From assembly GCA_015066085.1 (NCBI GenBank), contig SVPA01000003.1, forward strand, positions 1 through 64,000: a stretch of DNA of 64,000 bases, given 5' to 3'. Numbering within the stretch: position 1 is the stretch's first letter; the number at the start of each line of letters is the position of its first letter. The notes under the pieces are model-generated. The model made no database searches. It was not told the origin of the DNA and saw nothing but the letters and a program-made list of their open reading frames with translations. The translations under genes and the position numbers were made by a program. Source of the stretch: Oscillospiraceae bacterium (lineage in GTDB: Bacteria; Bacillota; Clostridia; Oscillospirales; Acutalibacteraceae). Positions 20,093 through 30,968 of the stretch are shown here, in pieces.

Positions 20093-23000
20093 TTATGCTT
20101 GTAACTGTTTCTCAAGTTCTGAAACATTGAGTTCAAGAAGTTTAGAAATTCCCTTTTCTTGCATTGTTACACCGTAGAGCATATCTGCCGCTTCCATAGT
20201 GCCTCGTCTGTGTGTAATACAGATAAACTGTGTTGCAAATTCAGATTTGCTCATATAATCTGCAAAACGGTCTACATTTATGTCGTCAAGCGCGGTGTCA
20301 ACTTCATCGAGGAAGCAGAAAGGAGGTGCATTTACGCGCATAATTGCAAAGTATATTGCAAGTGCTATAAGCGCTTTTTCGCCACCCGAAAGACCGTCAA
20401 GACTAGGAACATTTTTACCGGGAAGTTTTGCAACAATATCAATTCCGCTTTCAAGTATGTTGTCGGGGTCAGTAAGTACGAGTTTTGCTGTTCCGCCACC
20501 GAAAAGGTCGGTAAAGGTTTTTGAGAAATTCTCTCCGATTTTGTTAAAGCCAATAATAAAGAGTTCCTTCATTTGTTCGGTAAGTTGTCCGATTAATTTA
20601 TGAAGTTCGTCTCTAGCCTTTTCTACATCGGCAATCTGTTCCTTCATAAAGGTGTAACGCTCGTTTACTTCTTTATACTCTTCTATAGCAGAAACATTAA
20701 CATTGCCAAGCGAACGGATTTTAGACTTGATTTCCTGAAGATTTTTCTTTGCTTCTGCAGGATTTTCTATTTTAATTCCCGTTGCCTCTGCTTCTGTTTT
20801 TGTTAGCTGATATTCGTCAAAGAGTTGTCTGATAACATCATCACACTCTTTAACCATATTATCTCTGCGCTCGGAAAGACGGGCAAGGTCTCCGCTTAAT
20901 TTCTCTCTTTCAAGGGTAAGTGATTTTTCGTTTGTACGAAGTTCAACCGAAGATTTTTCTATTTCATCTCGTCTTTCTTGATAGGATAGAATATCCTGTT
21001 CAAAAACATCACAAGCAGAGCGCATTGAAACAATATTGGTGTTAAGTTCCTGAATATTATTTCTAATTTGCTCGTTTTTAACATTAAACTCTTCAATTTG
21101 AGAATTTAGTTCTTCTATTCTGAATGAGCGGTTACTGTCATTAAGTTCAAGAGCAGAAGCCGCTGCAAGCAGACCCTCAATATCTTTCTTAGTCTCAATG
21201 ATTTTAAGTTTAATATCGGTAATTTCGCTTGTAATTTTTTCACGGTCAGCAGAAAGGTTTTCTCTGCCACCCGAAAGAACAGATATTTTTTCTTCAAGTT
21301 CTTCTTTTTGAGCCTCGAGTTCTTTAACCTTAAGATTCGAAGACTGAATTAAAGCGTTTAGTGTCTGTATTTTTTCATCAGACATTTTAATTTCAGCATT
21401 ATAATCGGTTACTTGCTTTTCACACGCTGTACGGAGTTCGCCAACACGCCTAAGTTCACCAAGGGCTCTGATTTTATCTTCTCCGAGGTTTTTAAGCAGA
21501 TCTTGAATTGACTTAATTTCGCCTTCGCATTTTGACAGTTCTGCAAGGGTATTATTGTACTCATTTAAACAGTCTTTTTCTTTATCAAAGAGTTTATCTA
21601 CATCTGTTTTTAATTTATCTATGTCGGCTCCTCGAGAAAGAAGACCGGCATTCTTAATTAGCGAACCGCCCGTAATAGAACCGCCGGCATTTATTACCTG
21701 ACCGTCAAGGGACACAACCTTAAAACGATATTTAAATTTTTTAGAAATTGAAATAGCGCTCTCAATGTCTTCAACGACTATAGTTCCGCCCAAAAGATTC
21801 TTAACTATCTCAGAATATTTCGTGTGACAGTCAACAAGGTCACTTGCAACACCAACATAGCCAAACTCGTCTTCAAGATTTGCCTCTTTGAATTCTCTTG
21901 CCTTTGTAGAAGAAACGGGAATGAAAGTAGCTCTTCCGGAATTTGTCTTTTTAAGCATTTCAATAGCGTATTTTGCCGTTGCTTCGTTATCAACTACAAT
22001 ATTTTGAGCAGAGTCACCAAGTGCAGTTTCGATAGCAACAGAATACTTTTTATCAACAGTAAGAAGTCTGAGTAAAGGCCCGCAAACTCCTCTGATTTGA
22101 CCGCTTTCACTTTGTTTCATTACTGCTTTAACCGAATGTTTAAAGCCGTCCATATTCTTTTCAAGGTCTTCAAGAATCTGGATTTTTCGTTTTTTCGCTT
22201 CAATATCAAGTCTTATATTATCGAGTTTTTGTTTTGCAGAATCAGACGATGCTTTTCTGCTCTCAAAACGCATTGAATAACCCTTTAGTGTATTTTCGTT
22301 TGAAGTGATATCCTCTTCTATTTTATTTAGTAATTCTTCAACCTCTGCAAATTCCTTATTTAAAGATTCAAATTCGCTGTTGCGTTCAGAAACAAGATTA
22401 TTAGCAATCTCTCTTCTTGCAGTAAGTTCTTCAATAGTTGCACTAGATGATACAAGTTCGACTCTTGTATCTGAAATCTGAGTGGTAAGTTGATTTAAAG
22501 ATAGAATATCATTTTCAATTTTTCTTGAGATATCGTCGCTGCTTAAGAGAAGTTCTGAAAGTTTATTTTCGGTAGCAGTAAGAAGATTTTCTAAGCTTTC
22601 AATCTCAATATTCTTTCTGTCGGCTTGTTCTCGTTTATCAGAAATTTCTTTAGCGCTTGACACACTTGACGAATTTATCTCATCAATCTCTGAGGAAAGG
22701 CGCTTAATCGACTCCTCGTTGTGAAGAATGTCGTTATTTAAAACAGAAATATCACCAAGTATTTTTGCTACATTTTCGTTGTATTCCGAAATTTGTCTGC
22801 GACGTTCATCAATTTCTGATGAATATCTTGCAAAATCGGCAGAATTCTTCTCTGATTGTTCATCAAAGCCTAATAATTTTGATTCAATTTCTTTATAATG
22901 GGCCTGAGCAATTGCGATTTTGTCATCTTGGTTTAATAAGTTGTTTTTTGAACTTTCAAGGATATTGAGCCAAAGGCCGATTTCAAGTTCCTTTTTAGAG

Positions 23001-23659
23001 GCAGCAAGAGCTAAAAACTTTTCTGCTTTTTTACTTTGTTCAGAAAGCGGACCAATTCTGTCTTCAAGTTCTTTCATTATGTCAAGCAAACGAAGAAGAT
23101 TATCTTCTGCTGCTGCAAGTTTTCTTTCAGCGTCAGTTTTGCGATAGCGGTAGCGGGAAATACCCGAAGCCTCTTCGAAAATATCTCTTCGTTCTTGAGA
23201 TTTTGAACTGATAATGCTATCGATTTTGCCTTGACCAATCATTGAGTATCCGTCTCTGCCAAGACCGGTATCCATAAACAGTTCGTGTACATCACGCAGA
23301 CGCACAACATTTCCGTTTATAAGATATTCGCTTTCATGAGAACGATAATATCTACGGGTTACAGAAACAAAATCATTATCAAAATTAAGTTCTCTATCGG
23401 CATTATCAATATTTAACGTAACCTCGCAAAATCCATGAGGTTTACGGTCTGCCGTTCCGCTGAAAATAACATCTTCCATTGACTGTCCGCGAAGACTCTT
23501 GGTTGACTGCTCGCCGAGAACCCATCTTACAGCATCAGAAATATTACTCTTTCCGCTACCGTTAGGTCCAACAACTGCAGTGACTCCCCTGCCGAACTTC
23601 AAAACCGTCTTATCAGCAAAGGATTTAAAGCCTTGCACCTGAATAGATGTTAACAGCAT
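20093..23659 (-). CDS. smc: Chromosome segregation ATPase SMC
   Basis: GPNGSGKSNISDAVRWVLGEQS; hinge; LSGGEKALIALAIYFAI; coiled coils. Confidence 0.98.
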   Translation of the reverse strand: MLLTSIQVQGFKSFADKTVLKFGRGVTAVVGPNGSGKSNISDAVRWVLGEQSTKSLRGQSMEDVIFSGTADRKPHGFCEVTLNIDNADRELNFDNDFVSVTRRYYRSHESEYLINGNVVRLRDVHELFMDTGLGRDGYSMIGQGKIDSIISSKSQERRDIFEEASGISRYRYRKTDAERKLAAAEDNLLRLLDIMKELEDRIGPLSEQSKKAEKFLALAASKKELEIGLWLNILESSKNNLLNQDDKIAIAQAHYKEIESKLLGFDEQSEKNSADFARYSSEIDERRRQISEYNENVAKILGDISVLNNDILHNEESIKRLSSEIDEINSSSVSSAKEISDKREQADRKNIEIESLENLLTATENKLSELLLSSDDISRKIENDILSLNQLTTQISDTRVELVSSSATIEELTARREIANNLVSERNSEFESLNKEFAEVEELLNKIEEDITSNENTLKGYSMRFESRKASSDSAKQKLDNIRLDIEAKKRKIQILEDLEKNMDGFKHSVKAVMKQSESGQIRGVCGPLLRLLTVDKKYSVAIETALGDSAQNIVVDNEATAKYAIEMLKKTNSGRATFIPVSSTKAREFKEANLEDEFGYVGVASDLVDCHTKYSEIVKNLLGGTIVVEDIESAISISKKFKYRFKVVSLDGQVINAGGSITGGSLIKNAGLLSRGADIDKLKTDVDKLFDKEKDCLNEYNNTLAELSKCEGEIKSIQDLLKNLGEDKIRALGELRRVGELRTACEKQVTDYNAEIKMSDEKIQTLNALIQSSNLKVKELEAQKEELEEKISVLSGGRENLSADREKITSEITDIKLKIIETKKDIEGLLAAASALELNDSNRSFRIEELNSQIEEFNVKNEQIRNNIQELNTNIVSMRSACDVFEQDILSYQERRDEIEKSSVELRTNEKSLTLEREKLSGDLARLSERRDNMVKECDDVIRQLFDEYQLTKTEAEATGIKIENPAEAKKNLQEIKSKIRSLGNVNVSAIEEYKEVNERYTFMKEQIADVEKARDELHKLIGQLTEQMKELFIIGFNKIGENFSKTFTDLFGGGTAKLVLTDPDNILESGIDIVAKLPGKNVPSLDGLSGGEKALIALAIYFAIMRVNAPPFCFLDEVDTALDDINVDRFADYMSKSEFATQFICITHRRGTMEAADMLYGVTMQEKGISKLLELNVSELEKQLQA

Positions 23660-23661
23660 AA

Positions 23662-24651
23662 TTATTTCACTTCCTTAATAACAAATTCGTATGAATTTAA
23701 CTTTTCGTCAGGTAAAATTCTAATATTTATACCTTTATTTTTAAAATAATTTATATTTGATTTTTTCTGACCCGTTGCCTTTGAAACATCGTTTTTTGCG
23801 ACAAAAATATCATAATTTCCTTTTTTTTGAATACATTTATCTAGGTTATCTCGATATCGTTTATTATCGCACAGTTCCTTAAGTGCAGGATGCCACGGTC
23901 CCGCAAGATAAGCGTCATTTTCAATGCTGTGAAGTCCGAGTCGTATAACTTTAATGTCCGCTTTTTCAAACATTTTAAGAAGACTTGTACAAATATCAAC
24001 GGTTTCTTCCAGCGTTTGTGGCTTGTAAGTACCGTTTAAGTAAAGATTACCAAGGTTTGTGTTCTTTAGTATAATCGTAGGATAAATTCTAACGGTGTCG
24101 GGCTTGATTTCAATAATTTTTTCTGCGGTGTTTTTATCAATTTCGGCGTCGCTTCCGTATAAACCGGTCATCATTTGAAGTCCTAGTTCAAAACCAAATT
24201 CTTTAATCAAACGAGAGGCATTAACAACGTCCTGTGCAGTATGACCTCTTTGGTTAAGAGATAAAACAGTATCAATCATACTTTGAGCGCCGAGTTCAAT
24301 AGCAGAAACTTTATATGATTTTAAGATGTTAAGAATCTCTCTGTCTATACAGTCGGGTCTTGTGGAAATTCTTATACCCGAAACAATACCTTTTTCAACA
24401 TATTTACAAGCGACAGATAGCATTTTGGTCATATAATCTCTGTCAATAGCAGTAAAACTTCCGCCAAAAAAGGCAATTTCGGTCCTATTGCTATTATAAT
24501 TTGGTGATGACATTGCAATTTTCACTGCAGAATCAACATCTTTTTCCTCAGGCATAAGGTTTTGTCCTGTTATATGCTTTTGGTTACAGAAAGAACATTG
24601 GTGTGGACAACCGAGATGAGGAATAAAAATCGAAATATTAGAGTGGCTCAT
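23662..24651 (-). CDS. Radical SAM protein, Elp3/YhcC-like
   Basis: PHLGCPHQCSFCNQKHITG (CxxxxxxCxxC-type cluster motif); FFGGSFTAID. Confidence 0.85.
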   Translation of the reverse strand: MSHSNISIFIPHLGCPHQCSFCNQKHITGQNLMPEEKDVDSAVKIAMSSPNYNSNRTEIAFFGGSFTAIDRDYMTKMLSVACKYVEKGIVSGIRISTRPDCIDREILNILKSYKVSAIELGAQSMIDTVLSLNQRGHTAQDVVNASRLIKEFGFELGLQMMTGLYGSDAEIDKNTAEKIIEIKPDTVRIYPTIILKNTNLGNLYLNGTYKPQTLEETVDICTSLLKMFEKADIKVIRLGLHSIENDAYLAGPWHPALKELCDNKRYRDNLDKCIQKKGNYDIFVAKNDVSKATGQKKSNINYFKNKGINIRILPDEKLNSYEFVIKEVK

Positions 24652-25328
24652 TCTTCCATTCCCAAAAGTTGTAATGCTTGACGGGCGGCCGCTTGTTCGG
24701 CTTGTTTTTTGCTTGTGCCTACACCCTCGCCTATTACATTTGAATTTAGATGAACTTCAACCGTAAATCGTTTATCATGGTCAGGACCCGATTCTTCGGT
24801 TAAAACGTAGGAAAGTTTCTCTTCGGGGTTACGCTGAATAACTTCTTGAAGGAGTGTTTTGTAGTCACGAAAATGCTCAAAATCTCGGTCTTTAAGTTCC
24901 GGAATAATGAAACTAAGAACATGCTTTTTTGCCGCTTCCATTCCTCCGTCAAGATAGATAGCCGCAAGAATTGCCTCAAAAGCGTCAGCAAGTATGGAGG
25001 CTCTTTCGTTTCCGTGATTATGCATTTCTCCTTTTCCAAGGAAAAGGAAATCTCCTATTTTTATTTGTTTAGCAAAGACGCTTAAGGTTTTTTCACAAAC
25101 AAGCGAAGCGCGAAGTTTTGTAAGTTCGCCTTCGGGAAGATTCTTAAAATTCATATACAAATACTCTGCAACAATAATAGAAAGAATAGAATCTCCTAAA
25201 AATTCAAGGCGTTCATTTGAACCATAAGCAGAATGAACCTCATTTGCATACGATGAATGCGTAAGTGCGTTTTCAAGAAGTGATTTATTTTTAAACTTAT
25301 AACCGAGAATTTCTTCAAACTCTAACAT
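24648..25328 (-). CDS. rnc: Ribonuclease III
   Basis: NERLEFLGDSILS; ADAFEAILAAIYLDGG; C-terminal dsRBD. Confidence 0.96.
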   Translation of the reverse strand: MLEFEEILGYKFKNKSLLENALTHSSYANEVHSAYGSNERLEFLGDSILSIIVAEYLYMNFKNLPEGELTKLRASLVCEKTLSVFAKQIKIGDFLFLGKGEMHNHGNERASILADAFEAILAAIYLDGGMEAAKKHVLSFIIPELKDRDFEHFRDYKTLLQEVIQRNPEEKLSYVLTEESGPDHDKRFTVEVHLNSNVIGEGVGTSKKQAEQAAARQALQLLGMEE

Positions 25329-26327
25329 TTAAACGTTTTCCTTTTCTGCAAAACTATTTTCAATTGTACTAATAACATCGTTTTGAGCAAATAACATTGC
25401 CTTGTGTATCGCATTTTTGAAAGCAAAAGCATCTGAATTGCCGTGAGCCTTAAAGACAGGCTTTCTTGTTCCTAGAAGCGGTGCGCCTCCAACTTCAGAG
25501 GCGTTCATTTTATTTTTTACTCCACGAAGGCCTTTTTTAAGAAATATGTAGGAAAGTTTTGTAAGAAGATTGTTTAAAAAGACGGGTTTTAGCATTGAAA
25601 ACAGAGCAAGTGCCGTTCCTTCAATAAGTTTTAGGGCAATATTGCCTGTATAACCGTCGGTAATTACGGCGTTGCAAACCCCAAAAGGCAGTTCACGAGA
25701 TTCAACATTTCCGATGAAATTAAGGTTGCTGTTTTTAAAAAGTTCATAGGCTTCTTGTTGCAACTGGGTACCTTTTGTTTCTTCGGTACCAATATTTAGA
25801 AGGCCAATTGTAGGATTTTTAATTCCTTCAACCCTTTCAAGATATGCACTTGCCATAACACCAAACTGAAGTAACATTTCAGGGCGACATTCTGAGTTAG
25901 CGCCGATATCCATCATCATAAAATGCGAATCCGGAGAAGGAATCATAGCGGCTAAAGCAGGTCTTTTAACACCTTTAATTCTCTTTACTAAAAAAGTTCC
26001 GCCAACAACAACTGCACCGGTACTTCCTGCCGACACAAAAGCATCAGCATTTCCCTTGCTTAACTCGTTAAAGGCAACAGCCATTGAGGAGTTCTTTTTA
26101 GCCTTAAGAAGAGAAGTAGGCTCATCTTCCATAGAAATTACGTCAGGAGCGTGAGCGATTTGTAAATTATCAAAATGGATATTATTTTCTTCAATACACT
26201 TTTTGATTACTTCTTCGTTTCCACAAAGAATTATGTTTACACCGTATTCCTTTTCAGCAAGAGCAGAACCCTTAATAATTTCAAGAGGTGCATTATCTCC
26301 GCCAAATGCATCGACAACAATTTTCAT
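25329..26327 (-). CDS. plsX: Phosphate acyltransferase PlsX
   Basis: VDAFGGDNAPLEIIKG; GADAFVSAGSTGAV-like NADAFVSAGSTGAVV. Confidence 0.95.
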   Translation of the reverse strand: MKIVVDAFGGDNAPLEIIKGSALAEKEYGVNIILCGNEEVIKKCIEENNIHFDNLQIAHAPDVISMEDEPTSLLKAKKNSSMAVAFNELSKGNADAFVSAGSTGAVVVGGTFLVKRIKGVKRPALAAMIPSPDSHFMMMDIGANSECRPEMLLQFGVMASAYLERVEGIKNPTIGLLNIGTEETKGTQLQQEAYELFKNSNLNFIGNVESRELPFGVCNAVITDGYTGNIALKLIEGTALALFSMLKPVFLNNLLTKLSYIFLKKGLRGVKNKMNASEVGGAPLLGTRKPVFKAHGNSDAFAFKNAIHKAMLFAQNDVISTIENSFAEKENV

Positions 26328-26347
26328 AATAATCTCCTTAAATGTTA

Positions 26348-27649
26348 TTATGGTTGATTTTGGTTATACCAATCTAGTGAACGGTTTGAAAGAGCCGTAT
26401 ACCTTTCGGCCTTGACTTTAATTCTTTCATTTAAAGGGTCAACAATTCCGAAATTAGCGCCCATAGGCTGAAAATCTGACGAAGTGCTGTTTGTAACATG
26501 GTTTATAAGCGCGCCCAGCATTGTAATTGTTGGAAGATTTAAAGGGTCTTGTCCATTTATAAATCTTAATACATTTTCCCCTGCTATAATTCCGCAGGCA
26601 GCCGATTCCATATACCCCTCTACTCCTGTTATCTGTCCGGCAAAAAAGATGTTTGGGTGCGATTTTAAAGACAAATTTCTGTTAAGTAGTTTTGGAGAAT
26701 CTATAAAAGAATTCCTGTGCATAACACCATAGCGAACAAATTCAGCGTTTGATAGACCGGGAATAAGAGAAAACACTCTTTTTTGCTCGGGAAATTTCAG
26801 ATTAGTCTGGAATCCAACTAAATTATAAAGAGAACATTCTCGGTTTTCGCTTCTGAGTTGAACAACTGCATAGGGACGATTATTGGTTCTTGGGTCCTTA
26901 AGACCTACCGGTTTCAACGGACCAAAACGAATCGAATCCTCTCCCCGCTTTGCCATTATTTCAATCGGCATACAGCCTTCGTAAACATTTATAGACTTAT
27001 CGAAGGCGTGAAGTTCGGCAGTTTGAGCAGAAACGAGTTCATTATAAAAGGTTTCGTATTCTTCTTTGTTCATTGGACAGTTGATATAGTCAGCATCGCC
27101 TTTGTCATAGCGTGAGGCTTTAAATGCAACACTCATATCAATACTTTCTGCCGTGATAATAGGAGCGGCGGCATCATAAAAACTAAGATTATTAGTTCCG
27201 CAAAGTTTTTGAATGTTCAGGGCTAGTGTGTCATCGGTAAGGGGTCCCGTTGCGATGATACACAGTTTATCTAAAGGAATATCAGTTATTGTTTCATTGA
27301 TTATTTGAATATTTTTGTTGTCGACAAGTTTTTTGGTAATATACTGTGAAAAAGTGTTGCGGTCAACCGCTAAGGCCCCACCTGCAGCAACAGAACTTTG
27401 AGCCGCCGCTTCAAGACATATTGAGCCTAGAATACGCATCTCTGCCTTGAGTAGTCCCGATGCAGAAGAAAGTCTGTCTGCTTTAAGAGAGTTTGAGCAA
27501 ACAAGTTCTGCGTATGAATCTAATCTATGGGCGGGGCTTTTTTTATCAGGCTTCATTTCATAAAGTTTTACCTTGATTCCTGAATTTGCAATTCTCAAAG
27601 CCGCTTCACAACCGGCTAAACCGGCACCGACAACAATAACTTCATTCAT
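26348..27649 (-). CDS. trmFO: Methylenetetrahydrofolate-tRNA-(uracil-5-)-methyltransferase
   Basis: VVGAGLAGCEAAL; AELVCSNSLKAD; GQITGVEGYMESAACG. Confidence 0.95.
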   Translation of the reverse strand: MNEVIVVGAGLAGCEAALRIANSGIKVKLYEMKPDKKSPAHRLDSYAELVCSNSLKADRLSSASGLLKAEMRILGSICLEAAAQSSVAAGGALAVDRNTFSQYITKKLVDNKNIQIINETITDIPLDKLCIIATGPLTDDTLALNIQKLCGTNNLSFYDAAAPIITAESIDMSVAFKASRYDKGDADYINCPMNKEEYETFYNELVSAQTAELHAFDKSINVYEGCMPIEIMAKRGEDSIRFGPLKPVGLKDPRTNNRPYAVVQLRSENRECSLYNLVGFQTNLKFPEQKRVFSLIPGLSNAEFVRYGVMHRNSFIDSPKLLNRNLSLKSHPNIFFAGQITGVEGYMESAACGIIAGENVLRFINGQDPLNLPTITMLGALINHVTNSTSSDFQPMGANFGIVDPLNERIKVKAERYTALSNRSLDWYNQNQP

Positions 27650-27655
27650 TTATAA

Positions 27656-29737
27656 CTATTTCTTCTCTACTTTCTTTCGGGTTGGGCATTCGCTGTTCAT
27701 GCAATATTTTCGGCCTCTAAGTCCGGACAGGATAAATCCACCGCACTCGGGACATTTATCTCCGGTTGGGACGTTAGGAGCAGCGAAATCACAGGTTGGA
27801 TAGTTACTACATCCATAGAATTTTTTACCTGTTTTCTTTGAATTTCTTTTAACAAGTTTTGAGCCGCATTTGGGACAAGGTGTCGTTACCTCGTCTTCTG
27901 GTACGGGTTTAGTGTTTTTACATTCGGGATATCCGGGACAGGCAAGGAATTTACCAAACCGACTTGATTTTACAACCATTTTTCTTCCGCATTTATCACA
28001 AACTGTTTCGGTTTCTACCACGGGAACTTTAATTCTTTTTCCCGTGAGGTTGTTTTCTGCCTTTTTGAGAGATACACTGAAATCTTTATAAAAATCTTCT
28101 ATAATTTCGTTCCAAATAAGTTCTCCCGAACCTATACTATCGAGATTATTTTCCATTCCTGCGGTAAATTTAATATCCATTATCTTCTTGAAGTGTTCAA
28201 CAAGTAGGTCGGAAACAACAATACCAAGAGCAGTAGGTTTGAAAGATTTTTTCTCTTTTTCAATATATTCACGTTGCTGAATAACCGAGATAATGGGTGC
28301 ATAGGTTGAAGGTCTGCCTATACCATTGTCTTTTAAGGCTTGGATAAGGGTAGGTTCGGTATATCTTGCGGGTGGCTGTGTAAAATGCTGATTCGGGTCA
28401 AGAGATTTTAGTTTGAGCGAATCTCCTTCCTGCATTTCGGGAAGTGCACTTCCGTCAGATGAATCGTCATCCTTTCCCTCTTCGTAAAGAACGGTAAATC
28501 CGTCGAATTTTACAGAATATCCGCTTGCTTTAAAAAGATAACCGTTTGCAGTAATATCAACATTTACTGTATCCTGAACACAGTTAGCCATCAAAGAGGC
28601 AACAAAACGTTCCCAGATAAGTTTATAAAGTTTGTATTGGTCACTGGTAAGGCTTGATTTAACTGTTTCGGGTGTGAGATTTACATTAGTAGGACGTATA
28701 GCCTCATGAGCATCTTGTACATTTGCTTTAGACTTATATATCCTGGGAGATTTTGGCAGATACTTGTTGCCATATTTTGAAAGTATATACTGATTACCGG
28801 CGTTTCTGGCATCATCAGAAATTCTGAGCGAGTCGGTTCTCATGTATGTGATAAGACCGGTTGAGCCAACACCTGCAATATCAACGCCCTCGTAAAGCGT
28901 TTGGGCAACACGCATTGTTTTCTGGCCGTTAAAACCGAGTTTGCGGGATGCTTCTTGTTGAAGAGTAGCAGTTATAAATGGCGCTGCAGGCTGTTTGTTT
29001 CTGACGCCTTTCTTTACTTTACTTACCGAGTAAACTGCATTTTCAAGTTCTCTTACAATCTTTTCAGCATGCTGTTGATTTGAAAGTTCTATTTTTGTGC
29101 CGTTATTGCTTCCATAAAATGCGGCAGTAAAGGTCTTTCTGTTTGCACTGAGTTTTGCGTCAAGTGTCCAATATTCAACAGGAACAAAAGCATTGATTTC
29201 CTTTTCTCTGTCGACAATTAGACGAAGAGCAACGGTTTGAACTCGTCCGGCAGAAAGTCCGCTCTTTACCTTTTTCCAAAGAAAAGGACTAAGATTATAG
29301 CCAACAATTCTGTCGAGAACACGACGAGTTTGTTGAGCGTTAACAAGGTTCATATCAATTTTTCTCGGAGATGCCATTCCTGCTTTAATACCGCTTTCGG
29401 TAATTTCATTAAAAGCAACACGGTTGGCTTCGTTTAAATTTAATGATAACAATTGAGCAAGATGCCAGGATATTGCTTCGCCTTCACGGTCAGGGTCGGT
29501 TGCAAGATAAACAGCATCGCTGTTTGCAGCGGCAAACTGTAGTTCTTTAATTAGGTCTTTTTTATCTTGCATATTGATATATTTAGGGGTAAAACCATGC
29601 TCAATATCAACACCAAGTTGCGATTTAGGTAAATCACGAACATGACCTTTAGAAGCCATTACAGTATAATCAGAACCTAAGGTTTTTTTGACCGTTTTAA
29701 TCTTTGACGGCGACTCAACAATAACTAATTTAGACAA
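27656..29737 (-). CDS. topA: DNA topoisomerase I
   Basis: Toprim LVIVESPSKIKTVKK; LITYMRTDS; three C-terminal zinc-ribbon motifs. Confidence 0.98.
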   Translation of the reverse strand: MSKLVIVESPSKIKTVKKTLGSDYTVMASKGHVRDLPKSQLGVDIEHGFTPKYINMQDKKDLIKELQFAAANSDAVYLATDPDREGEAISWHLAQLLSLNLNEANRVAFNEITESGIKAGMASPRKIDMNLVNAQQTRRVLDRIVGYNLSPFLWKKVKSGLSAGRVQTVALRLIVDREKEINAFVPVEYWTLDAKLSANRKTFTAAFYGSNNGTKIELSNQQHAEKIVRELENAVYSVSKVKKGVRNKQPAAPFITATLQQEASRKLGFNGQKTMRVAQTLYEGVDIAGVGSTGLITYMRTDSLRISDDARNAGNQYILSKYGNKYLPKSPRIYKSKANVQDAHEAIRPTNVNLTPETVKSSLTSDQYKLYKLIWERFVASLMANCVQDTVNVDITANGYLFKASGYSVKFDGFTVLYEEGKDDDSSDGSALPEMQEGDSLKLKSLDPNQHFTQPPARYTEPTLIQALKDNGIGRPSTYAPIISVIQQREYIEKEKKSFKPTALGIVVSDLLVEHFKKIMDIKFTAGMENNLDSIGSGELIWNEIIEDFYKDFSVSLKKAENNLTGKRIKVPVVETETVCDKCGRKMVVKSSRFGKFLACPGYPECKNTKPVPEDEVTTPCPKCGSKLVKRNSKKTGKKFYGCSNYPTCDFAAPNVPTGDKCPECGGFILSGLRGRKYCMNSECPTRKKVEKK

Positions 29738-29750
29738 GGCTGTCGTCTCC

Positions 29751-30968
29751 TTAATATAATATAGAATATCTTCCTCCGGGAATTGCTTTTATATATCCGT
29801 AGAGTTCAAGTTGCGTTACAGCAGCGAGAATTTCTTCGAAAGGCAAACCCGAAACCAATAAATCATCAACAGTAAATAACTCTGTATCTATACAATTATA
29901 TACTATTTTTATATTTTTGGGAAGAGTTTCATCAATATTTTTCTTAATTTTTTTATCAGTATTCTCAGAAACGGGAGTATTTGATGTTATTACGGGTTCT
30001 CTATGGAAATATTTACTGCTGTTTAAACTTCTGTATAATTTTGTCAGGTTCTCTTTTTTAGCACGTTCGACATCAATTATATTTGCAAATTCGGATTCAT
30101 ATTCCGAAAAAATATCATCAGCAGTAAAAATAGGTTTAGCCCCGTCTCTTAAAAGAGCGTTAACTCCTTCATGATTTGGGTCATTTGGACGGCCCGTGAC
30201 ACCAAAAACGTCTCTTCCCTGTTCAAGAGCGTGACGGGCGGTTATAAGAGCGCCGCTGATTTTAGCGGCCTCAATCACAACGATACCGCGCGAAATACCG
30301 GACAAAAGTCGGTTTCGAATCTGGAAAGCGTTTTGGTAAAGCGGAGTATTGGGAGGCAGTTCGCTGATTAAACAACCATTATCGGCAATTAATTTACGAA
30401 GAAAGGCGTTTGTTTTAAGATAAGGATAATTTATTCCGCAAGGTAAAACAGCTATTGTTTTACCGCCAACTGCCAATGCGCCTTCGTGAGAAGCAGCATC
30501 AACGCCAAGCGCTCCTCCGCTTAAAACAAGAATTCCGCCAAGAGTAAGTCTTGCCGAAAGAGACCAAGCGCATTTAATTCCATAGTCGGTAGATTTCCTC
30601 TTGCCTACAAGGCAAACAATTGGAAGATTATTGAAATTTTCAAGATTTCCTTTCATATAAAGACAAGCAGGCGGATTTGAAATCTCCTTTAGAAGTTGCG
30701 GGTATCTTGGGTCATCAAAAGGTATAATTCTAATTTTGCTCTCTTCGCACTCTTCTATAATCCGATAAACTCTGTCAAGACTTTTGTTATTAAATCTTTT
30801 AAGTTCGTTGGGGCTTAAAAGATATGTTGATTGCAATTCGCTAATTGGTGTTTTATAGATAGCAAGAGGCGTCTTATAGCGTTCTAGTAAGGGTTTTAGG
30901 TGTGAAGAAGGGGTGTCTAAACAATTAGAAAGCCATATCCAATATTTTATCATTTGGACATCTCCCAC
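29751..30968 (-). CDS. dprA: DNA-processing protein DprA
   Basis: VGKRKSTDYG; SGGALGVDAASHEGAL; GISRGIVVIEA; C-terminal winged helix. Confidence 0.92.
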   Translation of the reverse strand: MGDVQMIKYWIWLSNCLDTPSSHLKPLLERYKTPLAIYKTPISELQSTYLLSPNELKRFNNKSLDRVYRIIEECEESKIRIIPFDDPRYPQLLKEISNPPACLYMKGNLENFNNLPIVCLVGKRKSTDYGIKCAWSLSARLTLGGILVLSGGALGVDAASHEGALAVGGKTIAVLPCGINYPYLKTNAFLRKLIADNGCLISELPPNTPLYQNAFQIRNRLLSGISRGIVVIEAAKISGALITARHALEQGRDVFGVTGRPNDPNHEGVNALLRDGAKPIFTADDIFSEYESEFANIIDVERAKKENLTKLYRSLNSSKYFHREPVITSNTPVSENTDKKIKKNIDETLPKNIKIVYNCIDTELFTVDDLLVSGLPFEEILAAVTQLELYGYIKAIPGGRYSILY

